Source of the DNA: Mallotus nudiflorus
Lineage: Eukaryota; Streptophyta; Magnoliopsida; Malpighiales; Euphorbiaceae
Length of the DNA: 64,000 nucleotides
Direction of reading: 5' to 3'
Assembly: GCA_947683625.1 (NCBI GenBank)
Contig: CANTUR010001438.1
Location: 806,001-870,000, forward strand
The position numbers and the translations under genes are program-made. Shown piece by piece: positions 49,442 through 62,238 of the stretch (the stretch's first letter is position 1; each line of letters opens with the position of its first letter). The notes under the pieces were generated by a model, which did no database searches, was not told the origin of the DNA, and worked only from the letters and a program-made list of their open reading frames with translations.

Positions 49442-50331
49442 TTAGTACATGTTTGAACGAAAAGCACAAACTCGTGCAAATTTGTGCACAAACGGTTTTA
49501 AACATGCTATCCAATGTTCCAATTTCACATTTACAATACTTAGTACGTATTGTAGCATTCTGATCTCATTAATATTGTTGACATAATTGAAAGCACAATT
49601 TGCGCATGTTCGAACGCAAAACGTGAGCTCGTGTAAATTTGTACACAAATGATTTGGAACATGTTATCCAATGCTTCAATTGCATGTTTACGACTCTTAT
49701 GGCATATTATACAGCCTTCTAAACTCATTAATATATTTGAGACAATTGACATAACAATTGGCACACGTTCGCGCATGTTTGAATGCGTGCACGTTTGTGC
49801 ATGTTTGAACGCAAAACATCAACTCGTGCAAATTTGTGCACAAATGGTCTTCAATTTGTTAACCAACTTTCCAATTGCAGTAATTCGTATGCACTGTAGC
49901 ATTCTAATCTCATTAATATAGTTCACATAATTGAAAGTACAATCTGTGCACGTTTGAACGCAAAACGTGAACCCGTGCATATTTGTGCACAAATGATTTT
50001 AAACATGTTATCCAATGTTCAAATGCATATTCACAATACTTGGCCCATGCTATTGCATTCTGAACACTTTAATATAGTTGTGAAAAATTGAAAGCACAAT
50101 TTGTGCACGTTTGTAAATGTTTGAACGAAAAATGCGAACTCGCGCAAATTTGTGCACAAACGGTTTTAAACATGTTATCCAGTGTTCCAATTTCACACAT
50201 TCACAATACTTGGTATGTACTATATCATTCTAATCTCATTAACATAGTTGACATGATTGAAAGGCACAGTTCGTGCACTTTTACGGACGTTTGAACACAA
50301 AACGTGAACTCGTGTGAATTTGTGCACAAAT
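49442..50331. repeat. Satellite HOR unit 24, left part (monomers 1-5)
   Basis: 10-bp deletion form. Runs to the CAAAT target site between the cores of monomers 5 and 6, where CRM-2 is inserted. Excluding CRM-2 and one target copy the whole unit is 1,868 bp. Confidence 0.92.
50327..50331. repeat. Target site duplication (left) of CRM-2
   Basis: CAAAT, repeated at 57506-57510. Removing CRM-2 and one copy restores GTGCACAAATGATTTGGAAC of monomer 6. Confidence 0.96.
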
Positions 50332-51128
50332 TGATACGGAACCTCCAAGAATAAGCTTGAGAACCCCTTTATGTATTCGAACCCCCAAAGCATTAACTTG
50401 AAAACCCCAATAGTCAATTCAGCAACAACTCCTAAGAATGGTTAGAAATCAGATTACTTAGATGATCAAAGAATTAGAATAAAGAAAACTCGTTTCTAAA
50501 TTCCAATTTCGAAACACTCCACAAGAAGATGATCAATCTACTTGAATGTTCCTTAAAGCATGTATTCTACACAAGAACACAAAGATAAAAGCAAAATAGC
50601 CTTTAGGTTTTAAAACTTCAATTCTGAATAATAAAATTCGTCCAAGGCATATATATATAGCCTTTATAAGGTTTTCCTTAGTGAGTAAGGAAAACTAATA
50701 ACCCTAATCACAAAAAAAGGAAATTAATCTAATCAGACCTTAAATAGGAATTTTGACATACTTCCTATTTTAAGAATAATTAAACTAACTAAAACTAATG
50801 GGCTTTTAAAATAACAAATTCGTCCAGCCCTTATTTAACATAATTAAACCCATTAATAACTTGGACTTGAATTAAGTTGTATTGAACTTGAGCTGCACTT
50901 GGCACAAAGCTTTGGTGTCCTTGTAAACTTTCACTAGCTAAGTTCACAAAGCCTTGTAGATGATGGATTAAGGCTTCTTGAAGCTTCTTAGATTGAGACC
51001 TTGTTATAGGTCTTTGAGGCATGCTGATTGGACTCAAAACCTCTTGAACTTGATCCTTGCCTTCTTGACCATGCTCATCTTCATCATGTTGAATTCTTTG
51101 AGCTTGGTGTGTTGGCTGCTCCATAACA
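50332..51128 (-). repeat. 3' LTR of CRM-2
   Basis: On the minus strand TGTTATGG to CGTATCA, 797 bp. Its first 298 bp (plus-strand 50831-51128) code for the end of pol. It differs from the 5' LTR of the same element near 50420, 50657 and 50822. Confidence 0.95.
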
Positions 51129-54067
51129 TTTCCCCTCTCCTCAAAAGGATTCGTCCTCGAATCTAAAGCATCACCTATATCAAAAGGACTCAAATCAGCC
51201 ACATTGAATGAAGCACTAACATTATACTCACCAGGTAGGTCCACTTTGTATGCATTGTCATTAATCCTTTCAAGTATTTGAAAAGGACCATCTCCTCTTG
51301 GGTTTAGCTTAGACTTCCTTTGAAGTGGAAACCTTTCTTTACAAAAATGCACCCAAACCCAATCTCCAGGCTGAAAAATCATTGGCTTCCTTCCCTTGTT
51401 CACACGTGAAGCTACTTTAGCATTTTGCTTCTCAATCCTCTCCTTAACTTGCTTATGTAACTTCTTCACCAAATCAGCCTTAGAATTAGCATCAACACTC
51501 ACAAAATTGTTAGGTGGCAGTGGCAATAAATCAATAGGAGTAAGTGGATTAAATCCATAAACAATCTCAAATGGAGAGCAATTAGTAGTGCTATGAACAG
51601 CCCTATTGTAAGCAAACTCCACAAATGGTAAACAATCCTCCCACATCCTAATGTTCTTTTCTATGATTGCCCTAAGCAAAGTAATCAAAGTCCTATTAAC
51701 TACTTCAGTTTGCCCATCGGTTTGAGGGTGACAAGTAGTTGAAAATAATAGCTTAGTTCCTAACTTTCCCCATAACACACGCCAAAAATGACTCAAAAAC
51801 TTAACATCCCTATCACTAACAATGCTCCTAGGTATGCCATGTAAACGCACAACTTCTTTGAAAAACAAATCAGCAATCAACTTAGCATCATCAGTTTTAT
51901 GACATGGTATAAAATGAGCCATTTTACTAAATCTATCAACCACAACAAAGATACTATCATGACCTTTCCTAGTTCTAGGCAATCCAAGCACAAAATCCAT
52001 AGACAAATCAGTCCAAGGTTCACTAGGAACGGGTAATGGTGTGTATAACCCATACGGTTTCAACCTAGACTTAGCCTCTCTACATGTAATGCAATGCTCA
52101 CAAACTTTATACACATCATGTTTCATGCCGGGCCAAAAGAAATGTTCTAACAGCATATCATAGGTCTTATTTACCCCAAAATGCCCCATTAAGCCTCCTC
52201 CATGTGCCTCCTTAATTAATAATTCCCTTATAGAACACTTAGGAATGCACAATCTATTTCTTTTAAACAAGAAACCATCAAACAAGTAAAAATCATCTGA
52301 AACAACCCCATTGGCACAAGATGCATATATATCACCAAAATCATCATCATGTGGATACAACTCCTTTATAAACTCAAAACCTAATAATTTAGCAGTAAGA
52401 GAGTTAAGTAAGGTGTACCTTCTAGATAATGCATCAGCAACCACATTCTCTTTACCTTGCTTGTACTTAATCACATATGGAAATGTTTCTATGAACTCCA
52501 CCCATTTGGCATGCCTACGGTTCAGCTTATCTTGACCCTTCAAATGCTTTAAACTTTCATGGTCAGTGTGTATCACAAACTCCCTAGGCCACAAATAATG
52601 TTGCCATGTTTGCAAAGCTCGAACCAATGCATATAATTCCTTATCATAAGTTGGATATTTCAAGGTTGCCCCACTTAACTTTTCACTAAAATACATTAGT
52701 GGTCTTTGATCCTGCATCAAAACAGCTCCAATCCCTATGCCACTAGCATCACATTCAATCTCAAAAGTTTTATCAAAGTTAGGTAAAGCAAGTAAAGGTG
52801 CATTACATAATTTTGCCTTAAGTTCATTAAATGCATGTTCTTGTGCATCACCCCAAACAAATCCAACATTTTTCTTAACTAATTCATTCAAAGGTGCAGC
52901 TATAGTGCTGAAATCTTTAATGAATCTCCTATAGAAACTAGCAAGCCCATGAAAACTTCTCACCTCACTAGCATTTTTAGGTTTTGGCCACTCTTTAATA
53001 GCCCTAACCTTCTCCTCATCAACCTCTATGCCTTGACTAGATACAACAAAACCAAGAAAATTAACCTTATTCATGCAAAAACTACACTTTTTAAGGTTTG
53101 CATACAACTTTTCTTGTCTAAGTGTTTCTAGTACAATTCGCACATGCATAACATGATCATCTAAACACTTAGAGTAAATCAGAATATCATCAAAGTAAAC
53201 AACAACAAATTTACCTAAGTAATTTCGCAACACATGGTTCATCAATCGCATGAATGTGTTAGGTGCATTAGTAAGACCAAAGGGCATAACAAGCCACTCA
53301 TACAACCCATACTTAGTCTTAAAAGCTGTTTTCCATTCATCACCAACATTCATTCGAATTTGATAATAACCAGATTTCAAGTCTATTTTAGTGAACAAAC
53401 AAGAACCATATAACTCATCAAGCATATCATCTAATCTAGGAATAGGATGACGATACTTTACAGTGATTTTATTGATGGCTCTGCAATCCACACACATCCT
53501 CCATGTTCCATCCTTCTTTGGCACAAGAATGACAGGAACCGAACAAGGACTAAGACATTCCCTCACATACCCTTTAGCTAGCAACTCCTCCACTTGTGTT
53601 TGGATCTCCTTTGTTTCTCTTGGATTTGCTCTATATGTTGGTCGATTGGGTATGGTTGCCCCAGGAATGAAGTCAATTTGATGTTCTATGCCTCTAATTG
53701 GGGGTAATCCACTAGGCATCTCTTTGGGAAACACATCTTCAAATTCCTGCAAAAGATCAACAAACACACTAGGCAAAGATGGGTTAAGTTCATTAGTTGC
53801 CAAATAAGCCCCTTTGTACAAAAGTACAAATATAGGCCGATTAGCATACAAGGCCTGTCTAACCTCACTTGTCCTAGCTATTAAACTCAAATTCTTTTCT
53901 TTTTTCTCTCTAGGCTGAATCTCTTCTTTTATTTTTCCCTCTTTCTTTTCACTCTCTAAAGAATTTTTCTTACTCTCTTTTTCTTTCTTTTCAACCTCCA
54001 CTCTCATTCTTTCCATTTTACATTGGTCTTCATACACCTCCTTTGAAGAAAGCGGTGTTAATATGAT
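50831..54067 (-). pseudogene. pol: Pol: protease C-terminal remnant, RT, RNase H, integrase with CR-like tail, CRM-2
   Basis: Minus-strand frame open from just after the TAG at 54068-54070 to TAA at 50831-50833, in the same frame as gag. It keeps the RT YFDD (53186-53197), RNase H and integrase catalytic residues seen in CRM-1, the GPF module, the CRM-type tail and the LTR-encoded end with PITRSQSKK. Private changes against CRM-1 include RECLSPC, NAPNTF and SKCLDDH in the RT and HFCKERF near the integrase C-terminus; several replace a residue with Cys. A GTG near 54037 is not a credible start. Without read-through of two stops it would not be made. Confidence 0.9.
51129..51142 (-). other. Polypurine tract of CRM-2
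   Basis: GAGGAGAGGGGAAA on the minus strand, directly before the 3' LTR and identical to CRM-1. Confidence 0.92.
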
Positions 54068-54289
54068 CTAGCGCCCATCCTTGGTAAAGTGATACCGATT
54101 GAGATACCCATCATGCTTGGTCTTTCTATCAAATTGCCATGGTCTACCAAGCAAAATATCTCCAGCATGCATAGGAACGACATCACACAATTGCTCATCA
54201 TGATATTTACCAATTGAAAAGGAAATAATAGATTGTCTATTTACCTTGACCTCTCCACAATCATTAAGCCATTGAAGTTTGTATGGTCA
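54068..54289 (-). other. Protease region of CRM-2 with two in-frame stops
   Basis: The TGA at 54287-54289 matches the one in CRM-1. The TAG at 54068-54070 is private: CRM-1 has AAG there, an A-to-T change. The segment between encodes the rest of the protease, including the ILLGRPW motif, in the gag-pol frame. The second CRM-1 stop is absent (CAA here). Confidence 0.92.
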
Positions 54290-55711
54290 TGGGTGTGGTA
54301 TAGTAGACAGCCCCAATCTACTAATTAAGAATGAGCTCACTGCATTGGTGCAACTCCCTCCATCAACAATCATAAGACATGCCTTGCCTTGCACATGACA
54401 CCTTGTATGGAATAAGTTGTCTCGTTGCTCTTCAATGCAATCTTCCTTTATTTGAGTACTAAGAGCACGCGTTGTAACCAGCATGTCACCTTTGATTGGC
54501 ACCTCTATACTCCCATCACTACAACTTTCCAATTCAGGCATCTCATCCTTATCACTTTCATTATTGCCCTCTTCTTCATCAGTCACAATTTCCCCATTCC
54601 TTATGGTCATAGTTCTCTTATTAGGGCAATCTTTGCTCACATGACCTACTCCTTGACACTTCCAACACTTAATGTCTCTATTTCTCCCTTTAGCCTCATT
54701 GGTTTTGATTTTGTCCTTAGAGACCGAATCTGTCTTCCCTTTAGCAACCTCATGAGCAACCTTATTCCCACCCCTATAATCACTCTTTCCATCCTTTTTC
54801 CAATTAAAATTAGAGCTAGAATAGGATTTGGAATTATACCTTGTCGCCCCTCTTCCTTGGAGTTGCCTTTCTATCTTGACGGCCATGTGCACCATCTCTT
54901 CTAAATCTTCATATTTGTGTAAATCTACTCGGTCAGATATGTCTTTGTTTAGACCAGCCAAGAAGCGTGCCATAGTGATCTCCACATCTTCATCTATATC
55001 AGCCCTAGTCATGAGCATCTCCATCTCTTTATGGTAATCATCCACACTCTTACTACCTTGTTTAAGAACTTGAAGTTTTTGTACAAGTTCCCTATGATAG
55101 TGTTTGGGCACAAATCGCTTCCTCATTACAACCTTGAGCTCAGGCCAATTATCAATTGGGTACTCCAAATTCCTTCGCCTATTAATCACCAAATGGTCCC
55201 ACCAAGCAATAGCATAATCAGAAAATTGAGTAACTGCCAATTTTACCTTCTTTTCCTTGCTAAATTGATGGCAATCAAATATAAGCTCCAATTGCTTCTC
55301 CCATTGTAAATAGGACTCCGGATCTGATTTACCTTGAAAGTTAGGTATCTTATGTTTGATGCTTCCCAAATTTTGATCTAAATTATCTTCATTGCCTCGG
55401 TTTCTTCCATTGTATGGAACTGGTTCTAACCTTCCTCTTCCTCTACCTCGGCCTTGTCTACCTCCACCTCTTGGTACTACTTCTGCATAGGCCTCATCTT
55501 CATCCTCATTGTCAACATTGCCTTCTACTTCCTCATTATGATTTGGTGTTGTTGCCCTTTCAACCGCTCCTAGCCTTGTATCCATGCGGTTTAATCTCTC
55601 CATTATAGTCTCAAAATTTGTATTCATACGTTCAAATTGCCTTTGTTGAGCCTCACGGAGCAAAGTTTCATCAACTTTACCCTCACCTTTATTTTCACCT
55701 TGGTTTGACAT
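54287..55711 (-). CDS. gag: Gag plus N-terminal half of protease, CRM-2
   Basis: 474 codons on the minus strand from ATG at 55709-55711 to the shared TGA. Same layout as in CRM-1: RG-rich patch, gag domain, CCHC zinc knuckle (54626-54667) and protease active-site DGG starting at 54364. Only about three residues differ from CRM-1 (SKEKK for SEEKK; EVPIK for EEPIK; LVTTRAL for LVTRRAL). The frame stops inside the protease domain. Confidence 0.9.
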   Translation of the reverse strand: MSNQGENKGEGKVDETLLREAQQRQFERMNTNFETIMERLNRMDTRLGAVERATTPNHNEEVEGNVDNEDEDEAYAEVVPRGGGRQGRGRGRGRLEPVPYNGRNRGNEDNLDQNLGSIKHKIPNFQGKSDPESYLQWEKQLELIFDCHQFSKEKKVKLAVTQFSDYAIAWWDHLVINRRRNLEYPIDNWPELKVVMRKRFVPKHYHRELVQKLQVLKQGSKSVDDYHKEMEMLMTRADIDEDVEITMARFLAGLNKDISDRVDLHKYEDLEEMVHMAVKIERQLQGRGATRYNSKSYSSSNFNWKKDGKSDYRGGNKVAHEVAKGKTDSVSKDKIKTNEAKGRNRDIKCWKCQGVGHVSKDCPNKRTMTIRNGEIVTDEEEGNNESDKDEMPELESCSDGSIEVPIKGDMLVTTRALSTQIKEDCIEEQRDNLFHTRCHVQGKACLMIVDGGSCTNAVSSFLISRLGLSTIPHP

Positions 55712-56708
55712 TGCTGTAAAAGAATGTTAGAAACAATAATAATAATAATTTAAAATCCTCACAAGCACTCCCTCACGTGTTTGCACTCAAATGATGCGGG
55801 TGGTCACTCGTGTTTAACTCAATTTGATGTTTCACTCGACTTCCTCTCACCACTCAAGCTAATTCTTTTATGTTCTTAGGTGAATCACACTTTTAGAACA
55901 AATCAATTAGATTGAAGCAATATTCAAGTAGAACTTTCAAAAGTGAAATTTTCAAAACAAGTTAGAGGCAATTCGGTTAAAAAAAAAAACAACAATTCAG
56001 AAGCAATAAAATAGGAAAACTCAAAAAGATGCAAAAGATATGTGAAAGAAATACAAAGATCTTCTAGAATAGAAAAGAAAACGAATTTAGAAGTTATTTT
56101 AAGGAGAAAAGTCAAATCTGCCTCAATAAGTAATATTCCTTAATGAGCAAGTATTGTAAAGATATGCAAAATCCTTAATAGACAAGTAATACAAGATATG
56201 ACAAGATCTAGTTAGATATGTCAATTATAAACCAAATAGGATTAGGAAACCAAAATCAGACCTGATGAGGATATTAATCACTCAAACAATATTCCTTAAT
56301 GAGCAAGGAATGGAAGGAAATGCAAATCAGACCTGATTAGGATATAAATCACTCAAGAATCTTAATTCTTCCTTTTCTAATAACTTTCTCTCTTTTTTTT
56401 TCATGAATTTTTTTTTTTGCTTTTTTTTTTCAAATTTCTTCTCTTTTTTTTTTTTTTTTTTGCACGAATTTTTTTTTAATTTCAACTATGAACACAAATC
56501 TAAATTTCAGAATGCAAAACAATTGACTGACCTAAAGGGAAAAAAAAATCAAGACTAACAAATAAGAACAAAGAACAAAACACAAGAATGAAGAACAAAA
56601 ATAAATAAGAACGATTTTAAAAGAATAAGAAAAACATAAGAAATCAGGATTAAGAATAAAAATTATAAAAGATAAAACCTGATCTAGAGCCAAAGCTCTG
56701 ATACCAAA
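55712..56708 (-). other. Untranslated leader of CRM-2
   Basis: Counterpart of 2090-3087 in CRM-1, one base shorter. Includes the A-rich tract (T-rich on the plus strand, about 56388-56480) and the 71-bp-spaced duplication. No gene is seen. Confidence 0.8.
56687..56706 (-). other. Primer binding site (initiator Met tRNA) of CRM-2
   Basis: Minus strand TGGTATCAGAGCTTTGGCTC, two bases from the 5' LTR, identical to CRM-1. Confidence 0.92.
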
Positions 56709-57505
56709 TGATACGGAACCTCCAAGAATAAGCTTGAGAACCCCTTTATGTATTCGAACCCCCAAAGCATTAACTTGAAAACCCCAATAGTCAATTCAGC
56801 AACAACCCCTAAGAATGGTTAGAAATCAGATTACTTAGATGATCAAAGAATTAGAATAAAGAAAACTCGTTTCTAAATTCCAATTTCGAAACACTCCACA
56901 AGAAGATGATCAATCTACTTGAATGTTCCTTAAAGCATGTATTCTACACAAGAACACAAAGATAAAAGCAAAATAGCCTTTAGGTTTTAAAACTTCAATT
57001 CTGAATAATAAAATTCGTCCAAGGCATATATATATAGCCTTTACAAGGTTTTCCTTAGTGAGTAAGGAAAACTAATAACCCTAATCACAAAAAAAGGAAA
57101 TTAATCTAATCAGACCTTAAATAGGAATTTTGACATACTTCCTATTTTAAGAATAATTAAACTAACTAAAACTAATGGGCTTTTAAAATAACAAATTCAT
57201 CCAGCCCTTATTTAACATAATTAAACCCATTAATAACTTGGACTTGAATTAAGTTGTATTGAACTTGAGCTGCACTTGGCACAAAGCTTTGGTGTCCTTG
57301 TAAACTTTCACTAGCTAAGTTCACAAAGCCTTGTAGATGATGGATTAAGGCTTCTTGAAGCTTCTTAGATTGAGACCTTGTTATAGGTCTTTGAGGCATG
57401 CTGATTGGACTCAAAACCTCTTGAACTTGATCCTTGCCTTCTTGACCATGCTCATCTTCATCATGTTGAATTCTTTGAGCTTGGTGTGTTGGCTGCTCCA
57501 TAACA
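56709..57505 (-). repeat. 5' LTR of CRM-2
   Basis: 797 bp. Carries the C-terminal pol-tail frame (57208-57504), here without any upstream gag-pol and so not a gene. Confidence 0.95.
57026..57036 (-). promoter_or_regulatory. TATA box of the CRM-2 5' LTR promoter
   Basis: ATATATATATA at the same LTR position as in CRM-1. Promoter role inferred from position. Confidence 0.6.
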
Positions 57506-58488
57506 CAAATGATTTGGAACATGTTATCCATCGTTTCAATTTGATATTTACAACTCTTATTACATACTATAGCCATCTGAACTCATTAATATAGTTGAGA
57601 TGAATGATAGCACAATTGGTGCACGTTTGCGCATGTTTGAATGCAAAACGTGAAATCGTGCATATTAGTGCACAAATGACTTCGAACATGTTATCCAACG
57701 TTCCAATTGCATATTAACAATAAGAATTACATATTATAGCATTCTAAATAATTCAATATGGTTGAAAATTTGAAAGCGCAATGCGTGCACGTTTGTACGT
57801 GTTTGAACGAAAAACGTCAACTCGTGCACATTTGTGCACAAATGGTTTTAGACATGTTATCCAATTTCCCAATTGCACATTTACAGTAATTTTTACATAT
57901 TATATAGCATTCTAATCTCATTAATATAGTTGACATAATTGCAACCACAATTTGTGCACGTTTGCGCATGTTTGAACGCAAAACGTGAACTCGTGCATAT
58001 TTGTGAACAAATCATTTTAAACATGTTATCCAATGTTCCAAATTCATATTTACAATACTCAACACATGTTATTACCTTCTAAACTCTTTAATATAGTTGA
58101 AAAATTCATTTGCGCAGTTTGTGCACGCTTGTACATGTTTGAACGAAAAAACATGAGCTCGTGCAAATTTGTGCACGAATGTTTTAAACTTGTTATCCAA
58201 TTTTCCAATTGCACATTTACAGTGGTTTGCGTGCATTATAGCAATCTAATCTCATTAATATAGTTGACACGATTGAAAGCACAATTTGTGCACATTTGCG
58301 CATGTTCAAACGCAAAACGTGAACTCGTGTAAATTTGTGCACAGATGATTTGGAACATGTTATCCAATGTTTCAATTGCATGTTTACAGCTCCTATGGCA
58401 TATTATGGCCTGCTGAACTCATCAATATATTTGAGATGATTGACAGAACAATTGGTGCACTTTTGCGCACGTTTGAATGTGTGCACGT
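57506..58488. repeat. Satellite HOR unit 24, right part (monomers 6-11)
   Basis: Begins with the right CAAAT copy (57506-57510) and completes the unit interrupted by CRM-2. Two single-base deletions (GTTGAAAATTTG near 57762 and GAATGTTTTAAAC near 58179) account for its 1,868-bp total. Confidence 0.92.
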
Positions 58489-60358
58489 TTAGTACATGTT
58501 TGAACGAAAAGCACGAACTCGTGCAAATTTGTGCACAAATGGTTTTAAACATGCTATCCAATGTTCCAATTTCACATTTACAATACTTAGTACGTATTGT
58601 AGCATTCTGATCTCATTAATATTGTTGACATAATTGAAAGCACAATTTGCGCATGTTCGAACGCAAAACGTGAGCTCGTGTAAATTTGTGCACAAATGAT
58701 TTGGAACATGTTATCCAATGCCTCAATTGCATGTTTATGACTCTTATGGCATATTATACAGCCTTCTAAACTCATTAATATATTTGAGACAATTGACATA
58801 ACAATTGGCGCACGTTCGCGCATGTTTGAATGCGTGCACGTTTGTGCATGTTTGAACACAAAACATCAACTCGTACAAATTTGTGCACAAATGGTCTTAA
58901 ATTTGTTAACCAACTTCCCAATTGCAGTAATTCGTATGCACTGTAGCATTCTAATCTCATTAATATAGTTCACATAATTGAAAGTACAATCTGTGCACGT
59001 TTGAACGCAAAACGTGAACCCGTGCATATTTGTGCACAAATGATTTTAAACATGTTATCCAATGTTCAAATGCATATTCACAATACTTGGCCCATGCTAT
59101 TGCATTCTGAACACTTTAATATAGTTGTGAAAAATTGAAAGCACAATTTTTGCACGTTTGTAAATGTTTGAACGAAAAATGCGAACTCGCGCAAATTTGT
59201 GCACAAACGGTTTTAAACATGTTATCCAGTGTTCCAATTTCACACATTCACAATACTTGGTATGTACTATATCATTCTAATCTCATTAACATAGTTGACA
59301 TGATTGAAAGGCGCAATTCGTGCACTTTTGCGCACGTTTGAACACAAAACGTGAACTCGTGTGAATTTGTGCACAAATGATTTGGAACATGTTATCCATC
59401 GTTTCAATTTGATATTTACAACTCTTTTTACATACTATAGCCATCTGAACTCATTAATATAGTTGAGATAAATGATAGCACAATTGGTGCACGTTTGCGC
59501 ATGTTTGAACGCAAAACGTGAACTCGTGCATATTAGTGCACAAATGACTTCGAACATGTTATCCAACGTTCCAATTGCATATTAACAATAAGAATTACAT
59601 ATTATAGCATTCTAAATAATTCAATATGGTTGAAAAATTTGAAAGCGCAAATCGTGCACGTTTGTACGTGTTTGAACGAAAAACGTCAACTCGTGCACAT
59701 TTGTGCACAAATGGTTTTAGACATGTTATCCAATTTCCCAATTGCACATTTACAGTAATTTTTACATATTATATAGCATTCTAATCTCATTAATATAGTT
59801 GACATAATTGCAACCACAATTTGTGCACGTTTGCGCATGTTTGAACGCAAAACGTGAACTCGTGCATATTTGTGAACAAATCATTTTAAACATGTTATCC
59901 AATGTTCCAAATTCATATTTACAATACTCAACACATGTTATTACCTTCTAAACTCTTTAATATAGTTGACAAATTCGTTTGCGCAGTTTGTGCACGCTTG
60001 TACATGTTTGAACGAAAAAACATGAGCTCGTGCAAATTTGTGCACGAATGGTTTTAAACTTGTTATCCAATTTTCCAATTGCACATTTACAGTGGTTTGC
60101 GTGCATTATAGCAATCTAATCTCATTAATATAGTTGACATGATTGAAAGCACAATTTGTGCACATTTGCGCATGTTCGAACGCAAAACGTGAACTCGTGT
60201 AAATTTGTGCACAGATGATTTGGAACATGTTATCCAATGTTTCAATTGCATGTTTACAGCTCCTATGGCATATTATGGCCTGCTGAACTCATCAATATAT
60301 TTGAGATGATTGACAGAACAATTGGTGCACTTTTGCGCACGTTTGAATGTGTGCACGT
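58489..60358. repeat. Satellite HOR unit 25 (11-mer, 1,870 bp)
   Basis: 10-bp deletion form. Private changes include ATGCCTCAATTGC in monomer 2 and GTTTGAACACAAAACATC before monomer 3. Confidence 0.92.
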
Positions 60359-62238
60359 TTAGTACATGTTTGAACGAAAAGCACGAACTCGTGCAAATTT
60401 GTGCACAAACGGTTTAAAACATGCTATCCAATGTTCCAATTTCACATTTACAATACTTAGTACGTATTGTAGCATTCTGATCTCATTAATATTGTTGACA
60501 TAATTGAAAGCACAATTTGCGCATGTTCGAACGTAAAACGTGAGCTCGTGTAAATTTGTGCACAAATGATTTGGAACATGTTATCCAATGCTTCAATTGC
60601 ATGTTTACGACTCTTATGGCATATTATACAGCCTTCTAAACTCATTAATATATTTGAGACAATTGACATAACAATTGGCGCACGTTCGCGCATGTTTGAA
60701 TGCGTGCACGTTTGTGCATGTTTGAACGCAAAACATCAACTCGTGCAAATTTGTGCACAAATGGTCTTCAATTTGTTAACCAACTTCCCAATTGCAGTAA
60801 TTCGTATGCACTGTAGCATTCTAATCTCATTAATATAGTTCACATAATTGAAAGTACAATCTGTGCACGTTTGCGCACGTTTGAACGCAAAACGTGAACC
60901 CGTGCATATTTGTCCACAAATGATTTTAAACATGTTATCCAATGTTCAAATGCATATTCACAATACTTGGCCCATGCTATTGCATTCTGAACACTTTAAT
61001 ATAGTTGTGAAAAATTGAAAGCACAATTTGTGCACGTTTGTAAATGTTTGAACGAAAAATGCGAACTCGTGCAAATTTGTGCACAAACGGTTTTAAACAT
61101 GTTATCCAGTGTTCCAATTTCACACATTCACAATACTTGGTATGTACTATATCATTCTAATCTCATTAATATAGTTGACATGATTGAAAGTCACAATTCG
61201 TGCACTTTTGCGCACGTTTGAACACAAAACGTGAACTCGTGTGAATTTGTGCACAAATGATTTGGAACATGTTATCCATCGTTTCAATTTGATATTTACA
61301 ACTCTTATTACATACTATAGCCATATGAACTCATTAATATAGTTGAGATAAATGATAGCACAATTGGTGCACGTTTGCGCATGTTTGAACGCAAAACGTG
61401 AACTCGTGCATATTAGTGCACAAATGACTTTGAACATGTTATCCAACGTTCCAATTGCATATTAACAATAAGAATTACATATTATAGCATTCTAAATAAT
61501 TCAATATGGTTGAAAAATTTGAAAGCGCAATGCGTGCACATTTGTACGTGTTTGAACGAAAAACGTCAACTCGTGCACATTTGTGCACAAATGGTTTTAG
61601 ACATGTTATCCAATTTCCCAATTGCACATTTATAGTAATTTTTACATATTATATAGCATTCTAATCTCATTAATATAGTTGACATAATTGCAACCACAAT
61701 TTGTGCACGTTTGCGCATGTTTGAACGCAAAACGTGAACTCGTGCATATTTGTGAACAAATCATTTTAAACATGTTATCCAATGTTCCAAATTCATATTT
61801 ACAATACTCAACACATGTTACTACCTTCTAAACTCTTTACTATAGTTGACAAATTCGTTTGCACAGTTTGTGCACGCTTGTACATGTTTGAATGAAAAAA
61901 CATGAGCTCGTGCAAATTTGTGCACGAATGGTTTTAAACTTGTTATCCAATTTTCAAATTGCACATTTACAGTGGTTTGCGTGCATTATAGCAATCTAAT
62001 CTCATTAATATAGTTGACACGATTGAAAGCACAATTTGTGCACATTTGCGCATGTTCGAACGCAAAACGTGAACTCGTGTAAATTTGTGCACAGATGATT
62101 TGGAACATGTTATCCAATGTTTCAATTGCATGTTTACAGCTCCTATGGCATATTATGGCCTGCTGAACTCATCAATATATTTGAGATGATTGACAGAACA
62201 ATTGGTGCACTTTTGCGCACGTTTGAATGTGTGCACGT
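60359..62238. repeat. Satellite HOR unit 26 (11-mer, 1,880 bp)
   Basis: Long form that nonetheless has TTGTCCACAAATG, a variant otherwise linked to the 10-bp deletion, so another recombinant unit. Private CGGTTTAAAACATG in monomer 1. Confidence 0.92.

Larger units (their letters stand above)
50332..57505 (-). mobile_element. CRM-2: full-length Ty3/gypsy (CRM-like chromovirus) LTR retrotransposon
   Basis: A complete 7,174-bp copy of the same family as CRM-1, in the opposite orientation. It has 797-bp LTRs (50332-51128 and 56709-57505), PBS, leader, gag-pol, polypurine tract and a perfect CAAAT duplication, so this is a simple insertion. The LTRs differ at 3 of 797 sites by eye (C/T or G/A), so it appears younger than CRM-1. 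The protein frame differs from CRM-1 by about ten residues in 1,626. It has two in-frame stops: the TGA shared with CRM-1 and a private TAG. Confidence 0.95.
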
